The notes below the pieces were generated by a model. That model did no database searches. It saw only the letters and a list, made by a program, of their open reading frames with translations, and was not told where the DNA came from. A DNA stretch of 64,000 nucleotides, taken from contig NZ_BNBD01000015.1 in NCBI RefSeq assembly GCF_014654785.1, positions 62,001 to 126,000 on the forward strand, given 5' to 3'. The stretch comes from Streptomyces mashuensis. Its GTDB lineage: Bacteria > Actinomycetota > Actinomycetes > Streptomycetales > Streptomycetaceae. Position numbers and translations under genes: made by a program. Below, piece after piece: positions 9,433 to 16,995 of the stretch. Every line of letters starts with the position of its first letter. The first letter of the stretch is position 1.

Positions 9433-10155
9433 ATGACCACACCCCAGCCCTACGGAACCCCCGACACCCCCCGCATCGCCGTACGCGGCGAAGCCCACCT
9501 CGAAACCGACCCCGACCTCGCCCACCTCGGCATCGGCATCACCGCCCGCGGCACCGACCGCCACACCACCCTCGACGACCTCACCCGCCGCCACCACGCC
9601 GTCCAGCAACTCCTCACCCGCTACGGCAACGCCCTCCACCACACCGAAACCAGCCACCTCACCCTCACCCCCGAACTCACCACCAACAGCCGCACCGAAC
9701 GCATCCGCGCTTACCACGGCCACATCCACCTCACCGCCACCCTCACCGACTTCACCGCCCTCCCCGACCTCACCGACCACCTCGCCCGACTCGAACTCAC
9801 CAGCATCGACGGCCCCTGGTGGAGCCTCCGCCCCGACTCCCCCGCCCACACCCGCGCCCGCCAGGAAGCCGTCCACGACGCCCTCCGCCGCGCCCGCGAA
9901 TACGCCGCCGCCCTCGGCTCCCACCTCACCGCCCTCGTCGAACTCGCCGACACCGCCGCCGACCACCCCACCCCCACCCACGGCCCCCACCCCGCACCAC
10001 ACCCCACCGCCTTCCGCACCGCCGGCTTCGCCGACGACCACGCAGCCGGCGGCACCCACGGGAGCACCACCCCCACCCTCGACCTCAGCCCCCGACGCCA
10101 AACCGTCCACGCCCACGTCAACGCACGGTTCACCATGACCCCGCCCAAGCTCTGA
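9433..10155 (+). CDS. SIMPL (DUF541) domain protein
   Basis: A 240-residue protein of the SIMPL/DUF541 family. It opens with IAVRGEAHLETDPDLAHLGIGI, the family's characteristic first strands, and later has the ARQEAVHDALRRAREYAAALG helix. No signal peptide is visible, although many relatives are periplasmic. Function is poorly known. It is divergent from the nucleotidase gene, with 150 bp between their starts. Confidence 0.82.
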   Translation: MTTPQPYGTPDTPRIAVRGEAHLETDPDLAHLGIGITARGTDRHTTLDDLTRRHHAVQQLLTRYGNALHHTETSHLTLTPELTTNSRTERIRAYHGHIHLTATLTDFTALPDLTDHLARLELTSIDGPWWSLRPDSPAHTRARQEAVHDALRRAREYAAALGSHLTALVELADTAADHPTPTHGPHPAPHPTAFRTAGFADDHAAGGTHGSTTPTLDLSPRRQTVHAHVNARFTMTPPKL

Positions 10156-10310
10156 CCGCCCCGCACGACACCCGCACGCCCCCCGCCGGAGCGCTCATCA
10201 GAGCACCCCTCCGCACGTTTCAATAAGTGTCAACAAGCCTTTACCGGAAGGACGTTGGAGAGACCCGCCACGCCAATTCTCTACCCACCGGTAAGCCCTA
10301 TGGTCGTGCC

Positions 10311-11735
10311 ATGCGCCGAGCAAAAATCGTCTGCACCCTGGGGCCCGCCACCGACTCGTACGAGCAGATCAAGGCACTCGTGGACGCCGGCATGGACGTG
10401 GCCCGCCTCAACCTCAGCCACGGCACCTACGCCGACCACGAAACCCGCTACCAGCGCGTCCGCAAGGCCGCCGACGAAACCGGCCGCAGCATCGGCGTAC
10501 TCGCCGACCTTCAAGGCCCGAAGATCCGCCTGGGCCACTTCCGCGAAGGCCCCGTACTCCTCGAACCCGGCGACGAATTCACCATCACCGTCAACGACAC
10601 CGAAGGCGACCGCCACCACTGCGGAACCACCTACAAAGGACTCGCCACCGACGTCACCCCAGGCGAACACATCCTCGTCGACGACGGCCGCGTCACCCTC
10701 CAGGTCCTCGAAATCCACGGACCCCGCATCAAAACCCTCGTCATCGACGGCGGCATGATCTCCGACCACAAAGGACTCAACCTCCCCGGCGTCGCCGTCT
10801 CCGTCCCCGCTCTCTCCGACAAGGACGCCGAAGACCTCCGCTGGGCCCTCCGCACCGGAGCCGACATCATCGCCCTCTCCTTCGTCCGCTCCGCCCACGA
10901 CATCACCGACGTCCACCGCATCATGGACGAAGAAGGCCGCCGCCTCCCCGTCATCGCAAAAATCGAAAAACCCCAGGCCGTCCAGAACCTCGACGACATC
11001 GTCGCCGCATTCGACGGCATCATGATCGCCCGCGGCGACCTCGGCGTCGAAATGCCCCTCGAAACCGTCCCCATCGTCCAGAAGCGCGCCATCAAACTCG
11101 CCCGCCGCAACGCCAAACCCGTCATCGTCGCCACCCAAATGCTCGACTCGATGATCGACGCACCCCGCCCCACCCGAGCCGAAGCCTCCGACGTCGCCAA
11201 CGCCGTCCTCGACGGCACCGACGCCGTCATGCTCAGCGGCGAAACCAGCATCGGCAAACACCCCGTCGAAACCGTCCGCACCATGGACCGCATCCTCGCC
11301 GCAGCCGAACACGACCTCCTCGCCGCCGGCCTCCCACCCCTCAGCGAACGCACCAAACCCCGCACCCAAGGCGGCGCCGTCGCCCGCGCAGCCGCCGAAA
11401 TGGGCGACTTCCTCCACGCCGACTACCTCGTCGCCTTCACCCAATCCGGTGACACCGCACGACGCCTCTCCCGCTACCGCTCACCCATCCCCCTCCTCGC
11501 CTTCACCCCCGACCCCGCCACCCGCAACCAACTCACCCTCACCTGGGGCGTCACCACCTACCTCGGCCCCATGGTCCAAACCACCGACGCCATGGTCCGA
11601 CAAGTCGACGAACACCTCCTCCACATCGGCCGCTGCCACCCCGGCGACACCGTCATCATCACCGCCGGCTCACCACCCGGCACCCCCGGTACCACCAACC
11701 TCGTCCGCGTCCACCACATCGGCGAACCCACATGA
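10311..11735 (+). CDS. pyk: Pyruvate kinase
   Basis: A 474-residue glycolytic enzyme converting phosphoenolpyruvate and ADP to pyruvate and ATP. It begins MRRAKIVCTLGPAT, has the signature IAKIEKPQAVQNLDDI with the catalytic Lys, RGDLGVEMPLE, and MLDSMIDAPRPTRAEASDVANA. A C-terminal regulatory domain follows. The start at ATG 10311 matches the family; the frame stays open for 28 further codons upstream. A terminator hairpin follows. Confidence 0.96.
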   Translation: MRRAKIVCTLGPATDSYEQIKALVDAGMDVARLNLSHGTYADHETRYQRVRKAADETGRSIGVLADLQGPKIRLGHFREGPVLLEPGDEFTITVNDTEGDRHHCGTTYKGLATDVTPGEHILVDDGRVTLQVLEIHGPRIKTLVIDGGMISDHKGLNLPGVAVSVPALSDKDAEDLRWALRTGADIIALSFVRSAHDITDVHRIMDEEGRRLPVIAKIEKPQAVQNLDDIVAAFDGIMIARGDLGVEMPLETVPIVQKRAIKLARRNAKPVIVATQMLDSMIDAPRPTRAEASDVANAVLDGTDAVMLSGETSIGKHPVETVRTMDRILAAAEHDLLAAGLPPLSERTKPRTQGGAVARAAAEMGDFLHADYLVAFTQSGDTARRLSRYRSPIPLLAFTPDPATRNQLTLTWGVTTYLGPMVQTTDAMVRQVDEHLLHIGRCHPGDTVIITAGSPPGTPGTTNLVRVHHIGEPT

Positions 11736-11766
11736 ACACCGGACCGAAATAGACACCGGCCCAAAC

Positions 11767-11791
11767 AAAAAGGGCCCGGAAACCCGGGCCC
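11767..11791. terminator. Terminator between pyk and the HxlR regulator gene
   Basis: GGGCCCGG (11772-11779) pairs with CCGGGCCC (11784-11791) around an AAAC loop. It is preceded by a run of five A, which reads as a U-tract for the minus-strand regulator gene. It lies between convergent genes and can serve both. Confidence 0.75.
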
Positions 11792-11797
11792 CACCCC

Positions 11798-12139
11798 CTA
11801 CCCCACCTCACGCAAACGAGGCAACACAAACTCCTTCCCCCACACCCCCAACGGCGCCAACGCCCCGTTCAACAACACCCCCGCCTCCGTCAACGAATAC
11901 ACCACCCGCGGCGGCACCTCGTCATACACCTCACGCACCACCACCCCATCCCCCTCCAACTCCCGCAACTGCGCCGCCAGCACCTTCTCGCTGACCCCCG
12001 GCAACAACCGCCGCAACTCACCGAACCGGCACGACCGCTCCGCCAACGCCCACAAAATCAACACCTTCCACTTCCCACCCACCACATCCATCGCCGCATC
12101 CAACCCACACACATACGACCCCGGACGCCGCACCACCAT
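11798..12139 (-). CDS. HxlR-family transcriptional regulator
   Basis: A 113-residue winged-helix protein. CGLDAAMDVVGGKWKVLILW, FGELRRLLPGVSEKVLAAQLREL and the wing VPPRVVYSLTEAG are hallmarks of HxlR regulators such as HypR and YodB, which often sense redox or electrophile stress through Cys. Here one N-terminal Cys (in YVCGLD) is kept. The ATG at 12139 is preferred; 12175 is an alternative. The gene is divergent from an oxidoreductase gene across a perfect palindrome, so it probably controls both. Confidence 0.88.
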   Translation of the reverse strand: MVVRRPGSYVCGLDAAMDVVGGKWKVLILWALAERSCRFGELRRLLPGVSEKVLAAQLRELEGDGVVVREVYDEVPPRVVYSLTEAGVLLNGALAPLGVWGKEFVLPRLREVG

Positions 12140-12201
12140 CGCAACAACCTCCCACCCCAACGCTGACCAGCACACTCACCCCGAGGTAACCACCCACAAC
12201 A

Positions 12202-12213
12202 AAGTACGTACTT
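12202..12213. promoter_or_regulatory. Palindromic operator (probable HxlR site)
   Basis: The sequence AAGTACGTACTT is a perfect 12-bp palindrome in the intergenic region between the HxlR gene and the divergent oxidoreductase gene. Other HxlR-type regulators bind dyads made of TACTT/AAGTA halves. That this site binds the neighbouring regulator is inference. Confidence 0.6.
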
Positions 12214-12248
12214 GCCGCCACCCCAGAGCCAAACGCAGCCTAAACGCC

Positions 12249-13124
12249 ATGACCACCACCAACCCCACGCCCCTCACCCTCCTCGGCCTCGGCGCCATGG
12301 GCACCGCCCTCGCCCACACCTGGCTCACCGCCGGTCACCCCCTCACCATCTGGAACCGCAGCCCCCACCGCGCCCAAGCCCTCACCACCCACGGCGCCAC
12401 CGCCGCCCCCACCCCCGCCGACGCCATCGCCGCCAACCAGCTCATCGTCGTCTGCCTCCTCGACGACGCCAGCGTCGAAGAAACCCTCACCGGCACCGAC
12501 CTCACCGGCAAGGACATCGTCAACCTCACCACCAGCACCCCCGACCAAGCCCGCACCCGCGCCACCTGGGCCGAACAACACGGCGCCCGCTACCTCGACG
12601 GCGGCATCATGGCCGTACCCCCCATGATCGGAAACCCCGACACCGGCGCCTACGTCCTCTACAGCGGCAACCGCCCCCTCTACGACACGCACTGGCGCAC
12701 CCTCGCCGTCCCCGCCTCCACCACCTACCTCGGCGAGAACCCCGGCCACGCCGCCCTCTACGACGTCGCCCTCCTCAGCGGCATGTACGGCATGATCGCC
12801 GGCATCACCCACGCCTACGCCCTCCTCCGCGCCGACCACATCCCCACCCAGGACTTCGCTCCCCTCCTCACCTCCTGGCTCACCGCCATGACCTTCACCG
12901 CCCCCAAAACAGCCCACCAGCTCGACACCGGCGACTACACCAAGGACGTCGTCTCCAACCTCGCCATGCAGGCCGGCGCCGACACACTCCTCCGCACCGC
13001 CCAGGACCAAGGCGTCAGCACCGAGCTCCTCGCCCCCTTCGTCGACCTCATGAAGCGCCGCGTCGCCGACGGCCACGGCGACGAAGAATTCGCCGGCCTC
13101 GTCGACCTCCTCCGCACCACCTGA
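12249..13124 (+). CDS. NAD(P)-dependent oxidoreductase, imine-reductase-like
   Basis: A 291-residue beta-hydroxyacid dehydrogenase-like protein. LLGLGAMGTALAHTWLTAGH is the Rossmann GxGxxG motif, followed by WNRSPHRAQAL, which suggests NADPH preference. The DGGIMAVPPMIGNPDTGAYVLYSG segment and the helical C-terminal domain match the imine reductase/6-phosphogluconate-dehydrogenase-like group. The substrate is unknown. It is probably repressed by the divergent HxlR regulator. Confidence 0.85.
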   Translation: MTTTNPTPLTLLGLGAMGTALAHTWLTAGHPLTIWNRSPHRAQALTTHGATAAPTPADAIAANQLIVVCLLDDASVEETLTGTDLTGKDIVNLTTSTPDQARTRATWAEQHGARYLDGGIMAVPPMIGNPDTGAYVLYSGNRPLYDTHWRTLAVPASTTYLGENPGHAALYDVALLSGMYGMIAGITHAYALLRADHIPTQDFAPLLTSWLTAMTFTAPKTAHQLDTGDYTKDVVSNLAMQAGADTLLRTAQDQGVSTELLAPFVDLMKRRVADGHGDEEFAGLVDLLRTT

Positions 13125-13210
13125 AAAAAATCCGCACCCACCCGTCACACACCCGCGCCGCCATCCGTCAGAGCAGTGACAGCAACCACGAACCACTGAC
13201 GGAGACCCCC

Positions 13211-13702
13211 ATGGCAACGCCCACCACCACCGGCCCCCGCATGACCGACGACCCCACCACCCTCGTCCCCGAACTGGCGGAGGTCTCGGCAGCCCTCTTC
13301 AAGGCCGTCGGCAACCGCACCATCCCCCGCACCACCATCAGCCTCATCCAGCTCCGCGCCGGCCAGATCGTCGGCAACACGTACCTGACCGTGCTCCACA
13401 CCGACTTCCTCCGGAAGGCCGGCGAGACCGAGCAGCGCATCACGGCCGTCGCATCGTGGAAGGACGCGCCCTACTTCACGGACGCGGAGCGGGCGGCGCT
13501 CGCCCTGGTCGAAGCGGTCCTCCAGCCCGCGGTGCAGGGCGAGCGGGTGCCGGACGAGCTGTACGAGGAGGCCGCCCGGCACTACGAGCCGAAGGCACTG
13601 GCAACGCTGATGATCGCCATCGGGCAGGTCAACTTCTTCATCCCGATCGCGCTCATCGCCAAGCCGATACCGGGGCGAGGCTTCAACGAGCCCTGGAAGT
13701 AG
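13211..13702 (+). CDS. Carboxymuconolactone decarboxylase/AhpD-like protein lacking the CxxC
   Basis: A 163-residue helical protein with the CMD-family layout: the ISLIQLRAGQIVGNTYLTVLH helix, AVASWKDAPYFTDAERAALAL, and a C-terminal ATLMIAIGQVNFF helix. Family members normally have CxxC in the first helix (GCAYC). Here the aligned residues are N and L, so thiol peroxidase chemistry is unlikely. It lies 86 bp after the imine-reductase-like gene on the same strand and may share its HxlR control. Function unknown. Confidence 0.78.
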   Translation: MATPTTTGPRMTDDPTTLVPELAEVSAALFKAVGNRTIPRTTISLIQLRAGQIVGNTYLTVLHTDFLRKAGETEQRITAVASWKDAPYFTDAERAALALVEAVLQPAVQGERVPDELYEEAARHYEPKALATLMIAIGQVNFFIPIALIAKPIPGRGFNEPWK

Positions 13703-13712
13703 GCACCACAAC

Positions 13713-13736
13713 GCGGGGCCCGGCAACGGGCCCCGC
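13713..13736 (+). terminator. Rho-independent terminator hairpin
   Basis: A 10-bp arm GCGGGGCCCG (13713-13722) pairs perfectly with 13727-13736 around a GCAA tetraloop, 10 bp after the stop of the CMD-like gene. Confidence 0.75.
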
Positions 13737-13820
13737 AGCCGGCCAGAACACCCGGCAACAAGGGCCGTATCCTGACGCAGGCCATGTCAGCGCCGCCCCG
13801 CTAAAGATCAGGAGCCACCA

Positions 13821-14465
13821 ATGATCAGCCCGGCCGCAGCGGGAGGAGTGGCCCTGATCGAACTGGGCATGGCCCTCACCCCCGGACCCAACATGATCCA
13901 CCTCGCCTCCCGCGCCATCACCCAAGGCCGCAGAGCAGGCCTCGTCAGCCTCAGCGGAACCGCCGCCGGATTCCTCTGCTACCTCCTGGCCGCAGCCGCC
14001 GGCCTCTCCGCGCTCTTCGCCGCCGTGCCCCTCGCGTACACAGCCGTCAAACTCGCCGGCGCCGCCTACCTCGCCCACCTCGCCTGGACCATGCTCAAGC
14101 CCGGCGGCCGCTCACCCTTCACCCCCGCCCACAACCTCCCCCCGCTCTCCGACGCCCGCCTCTTCTCCATGGGCCTCCTCACCAACCTGCTCAACCCCAA
14201 GATCGCCCTCATGTACGCCGCGCTCCTGCCCCAGTTCATGAACCCCCACGCCGGCCCGGACTGGGCCCAACTCCTCCAACTCGGCGGCATACAGATCATC
14301 GTCGGCCTCACCGTGAACGCCCTCATCATGCTCGGCGCAGCACGCGTATCCGGATACCTGGCCACCCGGCCCCGCGCACTGACCGCCCAGCGACTCGCCT
14401 CAGGCAGCCTGCTCGGCATCTTCGCGCTGCGCACCGCGCTGTCCCGTACGCCTGCCTCGGCCTAG
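13821..14465 (+). CDS. LysE/RhtB-family amino-acid exporter
   Basis: A 214-residue inner-membrane protein with about six hydrophobic helices. The LysE signature MALTPGPNMIHLASRAITQGRRAGL is at the N-terminus, and LLTNLLNPKIALMYAALLPQF sits mid-protein. The family exports amino acids and related metabolites by proton antiport; the substrate is unknown. AGGAG lies 8 bp before ATG 13821. Its stop overlaps the stop of the convergent LAGLIDADG gene by 3 bp. Confidence 0.9.
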   Translation: MISPAAAGGVALIELGMALTPGPNMIHLASRAITQGRRAGLVSLSGTAAGFLCYLLAAAAGLSALFAAVPLAYTAVKLAGAAYLAHLAWTMLKPGGRSPFTPAHNLPPLSDARLFSMGLLTNLLNPKIALMYAALLPQFMNPHAGPDWAQLLQLGGIQIIVGLTVNALIMLGAARVSGYLATRPRALTAQRLASGSLLGIFALRTALSRTPASA

Positions 14466-15250
14466 CACTTCGGGCCGATGTGGGCGTCCATGAGGGCGAC
14501 GGAGTCGCGGCGGGCTATGGAGATGTTGTAGGGGTTCGTGCCGCGGCGGGTCACCTTCCACTCCACGCCGACCCGGTCGAGGGTCTCGCCGCAGAGTCGC
14601 AGGAGGTCCTCGGACTTGTTGGTGAAGAAGTAGCGCGGGTACTCGTACCGCTTGCGTTCACCGCCGACCATGCGGGTCGTCCAGTTGGTGATGCGGCACC
14701 CGTCGGAGTGGACGAGGCCGCGTATGAAGCCCCACGGGTGTGCGTCCACGATGCGTTGCTGCCAGGGCTCCAGGGCGATGGTTCGTTCGTGCTTCTTCCC
14801 GGGCCCGTGCTGTGGGAAGACGCACGGCAGGTGCTTGGAGTAGACCTTCACGTTGTGGCAGCCGGTCCGTCGCACCCGACAGACGGAGTTGTCGGGGAAG
14901 ACGGCCTTCATGGCGGCCTCGCAGGAGTCCATCAGACCGGGCCAGTTGTCGCCGCAGGTGATCATGAGGCTGGGTACTCGGTGCTGCGAGTACTGGATGA
15001 TGTGGCCGTCGCCCAGGTACAGGGCCAGTAAGTAGGAGTAGGCAGCCTCGTTCAGCGGTCGGCCGTCGCACCGTGGGCAGGGTCGGTTGGGTTTTCCGGG
15101 TAGAGATCCGCGTCTCGTTCGCTCTTGGTGGAGCCAGTAGCCGACGGTCCCGGCGGGGACGGACAGCCGTCGGGCCACCTCGGCGTTGGTGACGCCGGAC
15201 TGGATCAGGTCGAGAGCCTTCTGTCGCACGTCAGTGCCATGAAGTTGCAT
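14462..15250 (-). CDS. HTH and LAGLIDADG homing-endonuclease-like protein beside a tRNA
   Basis: A 262-residue protein. Residues 5-45 form a helix-turn-helix (ALDLIQSGVTNAEVARRLSV). A CPRC knuckle follows near residue 59. Two LAGLIDADG-like motifs come next: YLLALYLGDGHI (about residues 73-84) and GFIRGLVHSDGCRI (about 174-187). Both keep the acidic residue that binds the catalytic metal in active enzymes. The family is common in Streptomyces and often labelled only transcriptional regulator. The gene lies 106 bp from a tRNA, and an inverted repeat sits directly before its start. It could be a domesticated regulator, as WhiA is, or an active nuclease. Confidence 0.75.
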   Translation of the reverse strand: MQLHGTDVRQKALDLIQSGVTNAEVARRLSVPAGTVGYWLHQERTRRGSLPGKPNRPCPRCDGRPLNEAAYSYLLALYLGDGHIIQYSQHRVPSLMITCGDNWPGLMDSCEAAMKAVFPDNSVCRVRRTGCHNVKVYSKHLPCVFPQHGPGKKHERTIALEPWQQRIVDAHPWGFIRGLVHSDGCRITNWTTRMVGGERKRYEYPRYFFTNKSEDLLRLCGETLDRVGVEWKVTRRGTNPYNISIARRDSVALMDAHIGPKC

Positions 15251-15251
15251 G

Positions 15252-15270
15252 CAGTCACTCTGCGTGACTG
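15252..15270. repeat. Inverted repeat at the start of the LAGLIDADG gene
   Basis: CAGTCAC (15252-15258) and GTGACTG (15264-15270) form a perfect 7-bp inverted repeat, ending 1 bp before the minus-strand start codon. No Shine-Dalgarno is seen there. The repeat could be an autoregulatory operator for the encoded HTH or a translation-blocking hairpin. Confidence 0.55.
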
Positions 15271-15356
15271 CTTCGCGGCACGCCAGGAGAATGAGGGAAA
15301 TTCACGCGACGGTGAGATTCCGCTTTTCTGGATGCCCTTGGATTCAAAGGTCAGAG

Positions 15357-15430
15357 TGCCCCGAGTGGGATTCGAACCCACACTGTCGGTGGTTTGAGCA
15401 CCGTCTCTCTAACCGTTGGAGTACCGGGGC
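15357..15430 (-). tRNA. tRNA with CAA anticodon, class I shape (nominal tRNA-Leu)
   Basis: The minus strand folds as a complete 74-nt cloverleaf. It has acceptor GCCCCGG/TCGGGGC, a 3-bp D stem CTC/GAG with a GGTT-containing loop, anticodon stem CGGTG/CACCG with loop CTCAAAC (anticodon CAA), variable loop ACAGT, T arm GTGGG-TTCGAAT-CCCAC and discriminator A. No CCA is encoded. The anticodon reads UUG (Leu), but the 5-nt variable loop is not the long arm of a normal tRNA-Leu, so the amino-acid identity is uncertain. Confidence 0.9.
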
Positions 15431-15438
15431 CTACGATA

Positions 15439-15462
15439 CGAAGGTCGCGAGGTCAACCTTCG
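15439..15462. repeat. Inverted repeat between the tRNA and the response-regulator gene
   Basis: CGAAGGT (15439-15445) and ACCTTCG (15456-15462) form a 7-bp inverted repeat with a 10-bp spacer. It lies 9 bp upstream of the tRNA 5' end, in the divergent promoter region. It may be an operator or chance; no protein can be assigned. Confidence 0.4.
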
Positions 15463-15528
15463 TGCCTCAAACATACAGGACCTAGGTAGGCTCGTGGGGC
15501 ACTACCCCTGTCCGTAACGAGGAGACCC

Positions 15529-16179
15529 GTGAGCGCCGCCGAGCCCCAGCCGTCCGCCGTCGACGAGCCGCAGCACACCCCTCCCCACACCACGCGCGTC
15601 GTGATCGCCGAGGACGAGGCCCTCATCCGGCTCGACCTCAAGGAGATGCTCGAGGAGGAGGGCTACACCGTCGTGGGCGAGGCCGGCGACGGGGAGACCG
15701 CCGTGGAGCTGGCCCGTGAGCACCGGCCCGACCTGGTGATCCTCGACGTGAAGATGCCCGTCCTGGACGGGATCTCCGCCGCCGAGCGGATCGCCGGTGA
15801 GTCGATCGCGCCCGTGCTCATGCTCACCGCCTTCTCGCAGCGCGACCTCGTCGAGCGGGCTCGGGACGCCGGTGCCATGGCGTACCTCGTGAAGCCGTTC
15901 AGCAAGAGCGATGTCGTGCCGGCGATCGAGATGGCCGTGTCGCGGTTCTCGGAGCTGCGGGCGCTGGAGAAGGAGGTCGAGGACCTCACGCAGCGGCTGG
16001 AGACGCGGAAGCTCGTGGACCGGGCGAAGAGCATTCTGCAGACGCAGTACGGGTTGTCCGAGCCGGCGGCGTTCCGGTGGATCCAGAAGACGTCGATGGA
16101 TCGTCGTATGTCGATGCAGCAGGTGGCTGAGGCGGTCATCGAGGACGACCGGGAGAAGAAGGCCGGTAAGGGGGAGTAG
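15529..16179 (+). CDS. ANTAR-domain response regulator (PdtaR-like antiterminator)
   Basis: A 216-residue response regulator. The receiver domain (about 22-140) has the acidic pair in IAEDE, phospho-acceptor D73 in ILDVKMP, the T of LMLTAF and the K of LVKPF. The C-terminal ANTAR domain (about 147-203, LETRKLVDRAKSILQTQYGLSEPAAFRWIQ) binds dual hexaloop RNA hairpins to block termination. It is an orthologue of the actinobacterial PdtaR regulators, whose partner is usually an unlinked histidine kinase. The start is GTG 15529 with GAGGAG upstream. Confidence 0.93.
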   Translation: MSAAEPQPSAVDEPQHTPPHTTRVVIAEDEALIRLDLKEMLEEEGYTVVGEAGDGETAVELAREHRPDLVILDVKMPVLDGISAAERIAGESIAPVLMLTAFSQRDLVERARDAGAMAYLVKPFSKSDVVPAIEMAVSRFSELRALEKEVEDLTQRLETRKLVDRAKSILQTQYGLSEPAAFRWIQKTSMDRRMSMQQVAEAVIEDDREKKAGKGE

Positions 16180-16217
16180 TTTTCCTTCCCCTTCTTCTCC
16201 GTCTTCCCCGTTTTTTG

Positions 16218-16258
16218 AAAAGGGTTCGCATTGTGCGGGCCCTTTTTCTTTTTTTGTT
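16218..16258. terminator. Terminator with U-tract
   Basis: AAAAGGG (16218-16224) pairs with CCCTTTT (16240-16246), with further pairing TCGCA/TGCG near the loop, followed by a T-rich run to 16260. It lies between the response-regulator gene and the convergent liv operon. Confidence 0.8.
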
Positions 16259-16263
16259 TTCGC

Positions 16264-16995
16264 TTAGTCCTCGCCCAGGTATGCCTTTCTCACCGACGTG
16301 TCGTGCAGGAGTTGCGCCCCCGTCCCCGACAGGACGATTCTGCCGACCTCCATGACGTGTGCCTGGTCGGCGAGGGCGAGTGCTGCCTGGGCGTTCTGTT
16401 CGACGAGCAGGATCGTCGTTCCCGCGGCCTTGAGTTCGGCGATGGTGTCCATGATTTTCCGCATCATGATCGGGGAGAGTCCCATGGACGGTTCGTCGAG
16501 CATGAGGAGTTTGGGGCGGGACATGAGGGCGCGGCCCATGGCGAGCATTTGTTGTTCGCCGCCGGAGAGTGTGCCGGCGGGTTGGCGGGCGCGTTCGGCG
16601 AGGACGGGGAAGAGGGCGTGGACGCGCTGGAGGTCGTCGTTGACGGCGGTGGTGTCCTTGCGGAGGTAGGCGCCGAGCTGGAGGTTTTCGGTGATGGTGA
16701 GGCGGGGGAAGATGTGGCGGCCTTCGGGGGAGTGGGCGAGGCCGAGGGCGACGATGCGGTGGGCGGGGGTGCCGTTGAGGGTGTGGCCGTTGAAGTGGAT
16801 GGTGCCGGAGCGTGGGGGGAGGAGGCCGGAGAGGGCGCGGAGGGTGGTGGTCTTTCCGGCGCCGTTGGTGCCGATGAGGGTGACGACTTCGCCGGGGTGG
16901 ACGGTGAAGGTGATGCCTTTGACGGCTTCGATTTTTCCGTAGGCGACGTGGAGGTCGTGGACTTCGAGGAGGGGCGGGGCGTGGGGTGGTGTCAT
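16264..16995 (-). CDS. livF: Branched-chain amino-acid ABC transporter ATPase
   Basis: A 243-residue ABC ATPase. It has Walker A GTNGAGKTTTLRALSG, the signature LSGGEQQMLAMGRAL, Walker B LLMLDEPSMGL, and an H-loop replaced by LVEQN, as is typical of LivF. It powers uptake with LivG, LivM, LivH and the binding protein. Its start overlaps the stop of livG by 4 bp, so the genes are translationally coupled. It is the last gene of the five-gene operon. Confidence 0.93.
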   Translation of the reverse strand: MTPPHAPPLLEVHDLHVAYGKIEAVKGITFTVHPGEVVTLIGTNGAGKTTTLRALSGLLPPRSGTIHFNGHTLNGTPAHRIVALGLAHSPEGRHIFPRLTITENLQLGAYLRKDTTAVNDDLQRVHALFPVLAERARQPAGTLSGGEQQMLAMGRALMSRPKLLMLDEPSMGLSPIMMRKIMDTIAELKAAGTTILLVEQNAQAALALADQAHVMEVGRIVLSGTGAQLLHDTSVRKAYLGED

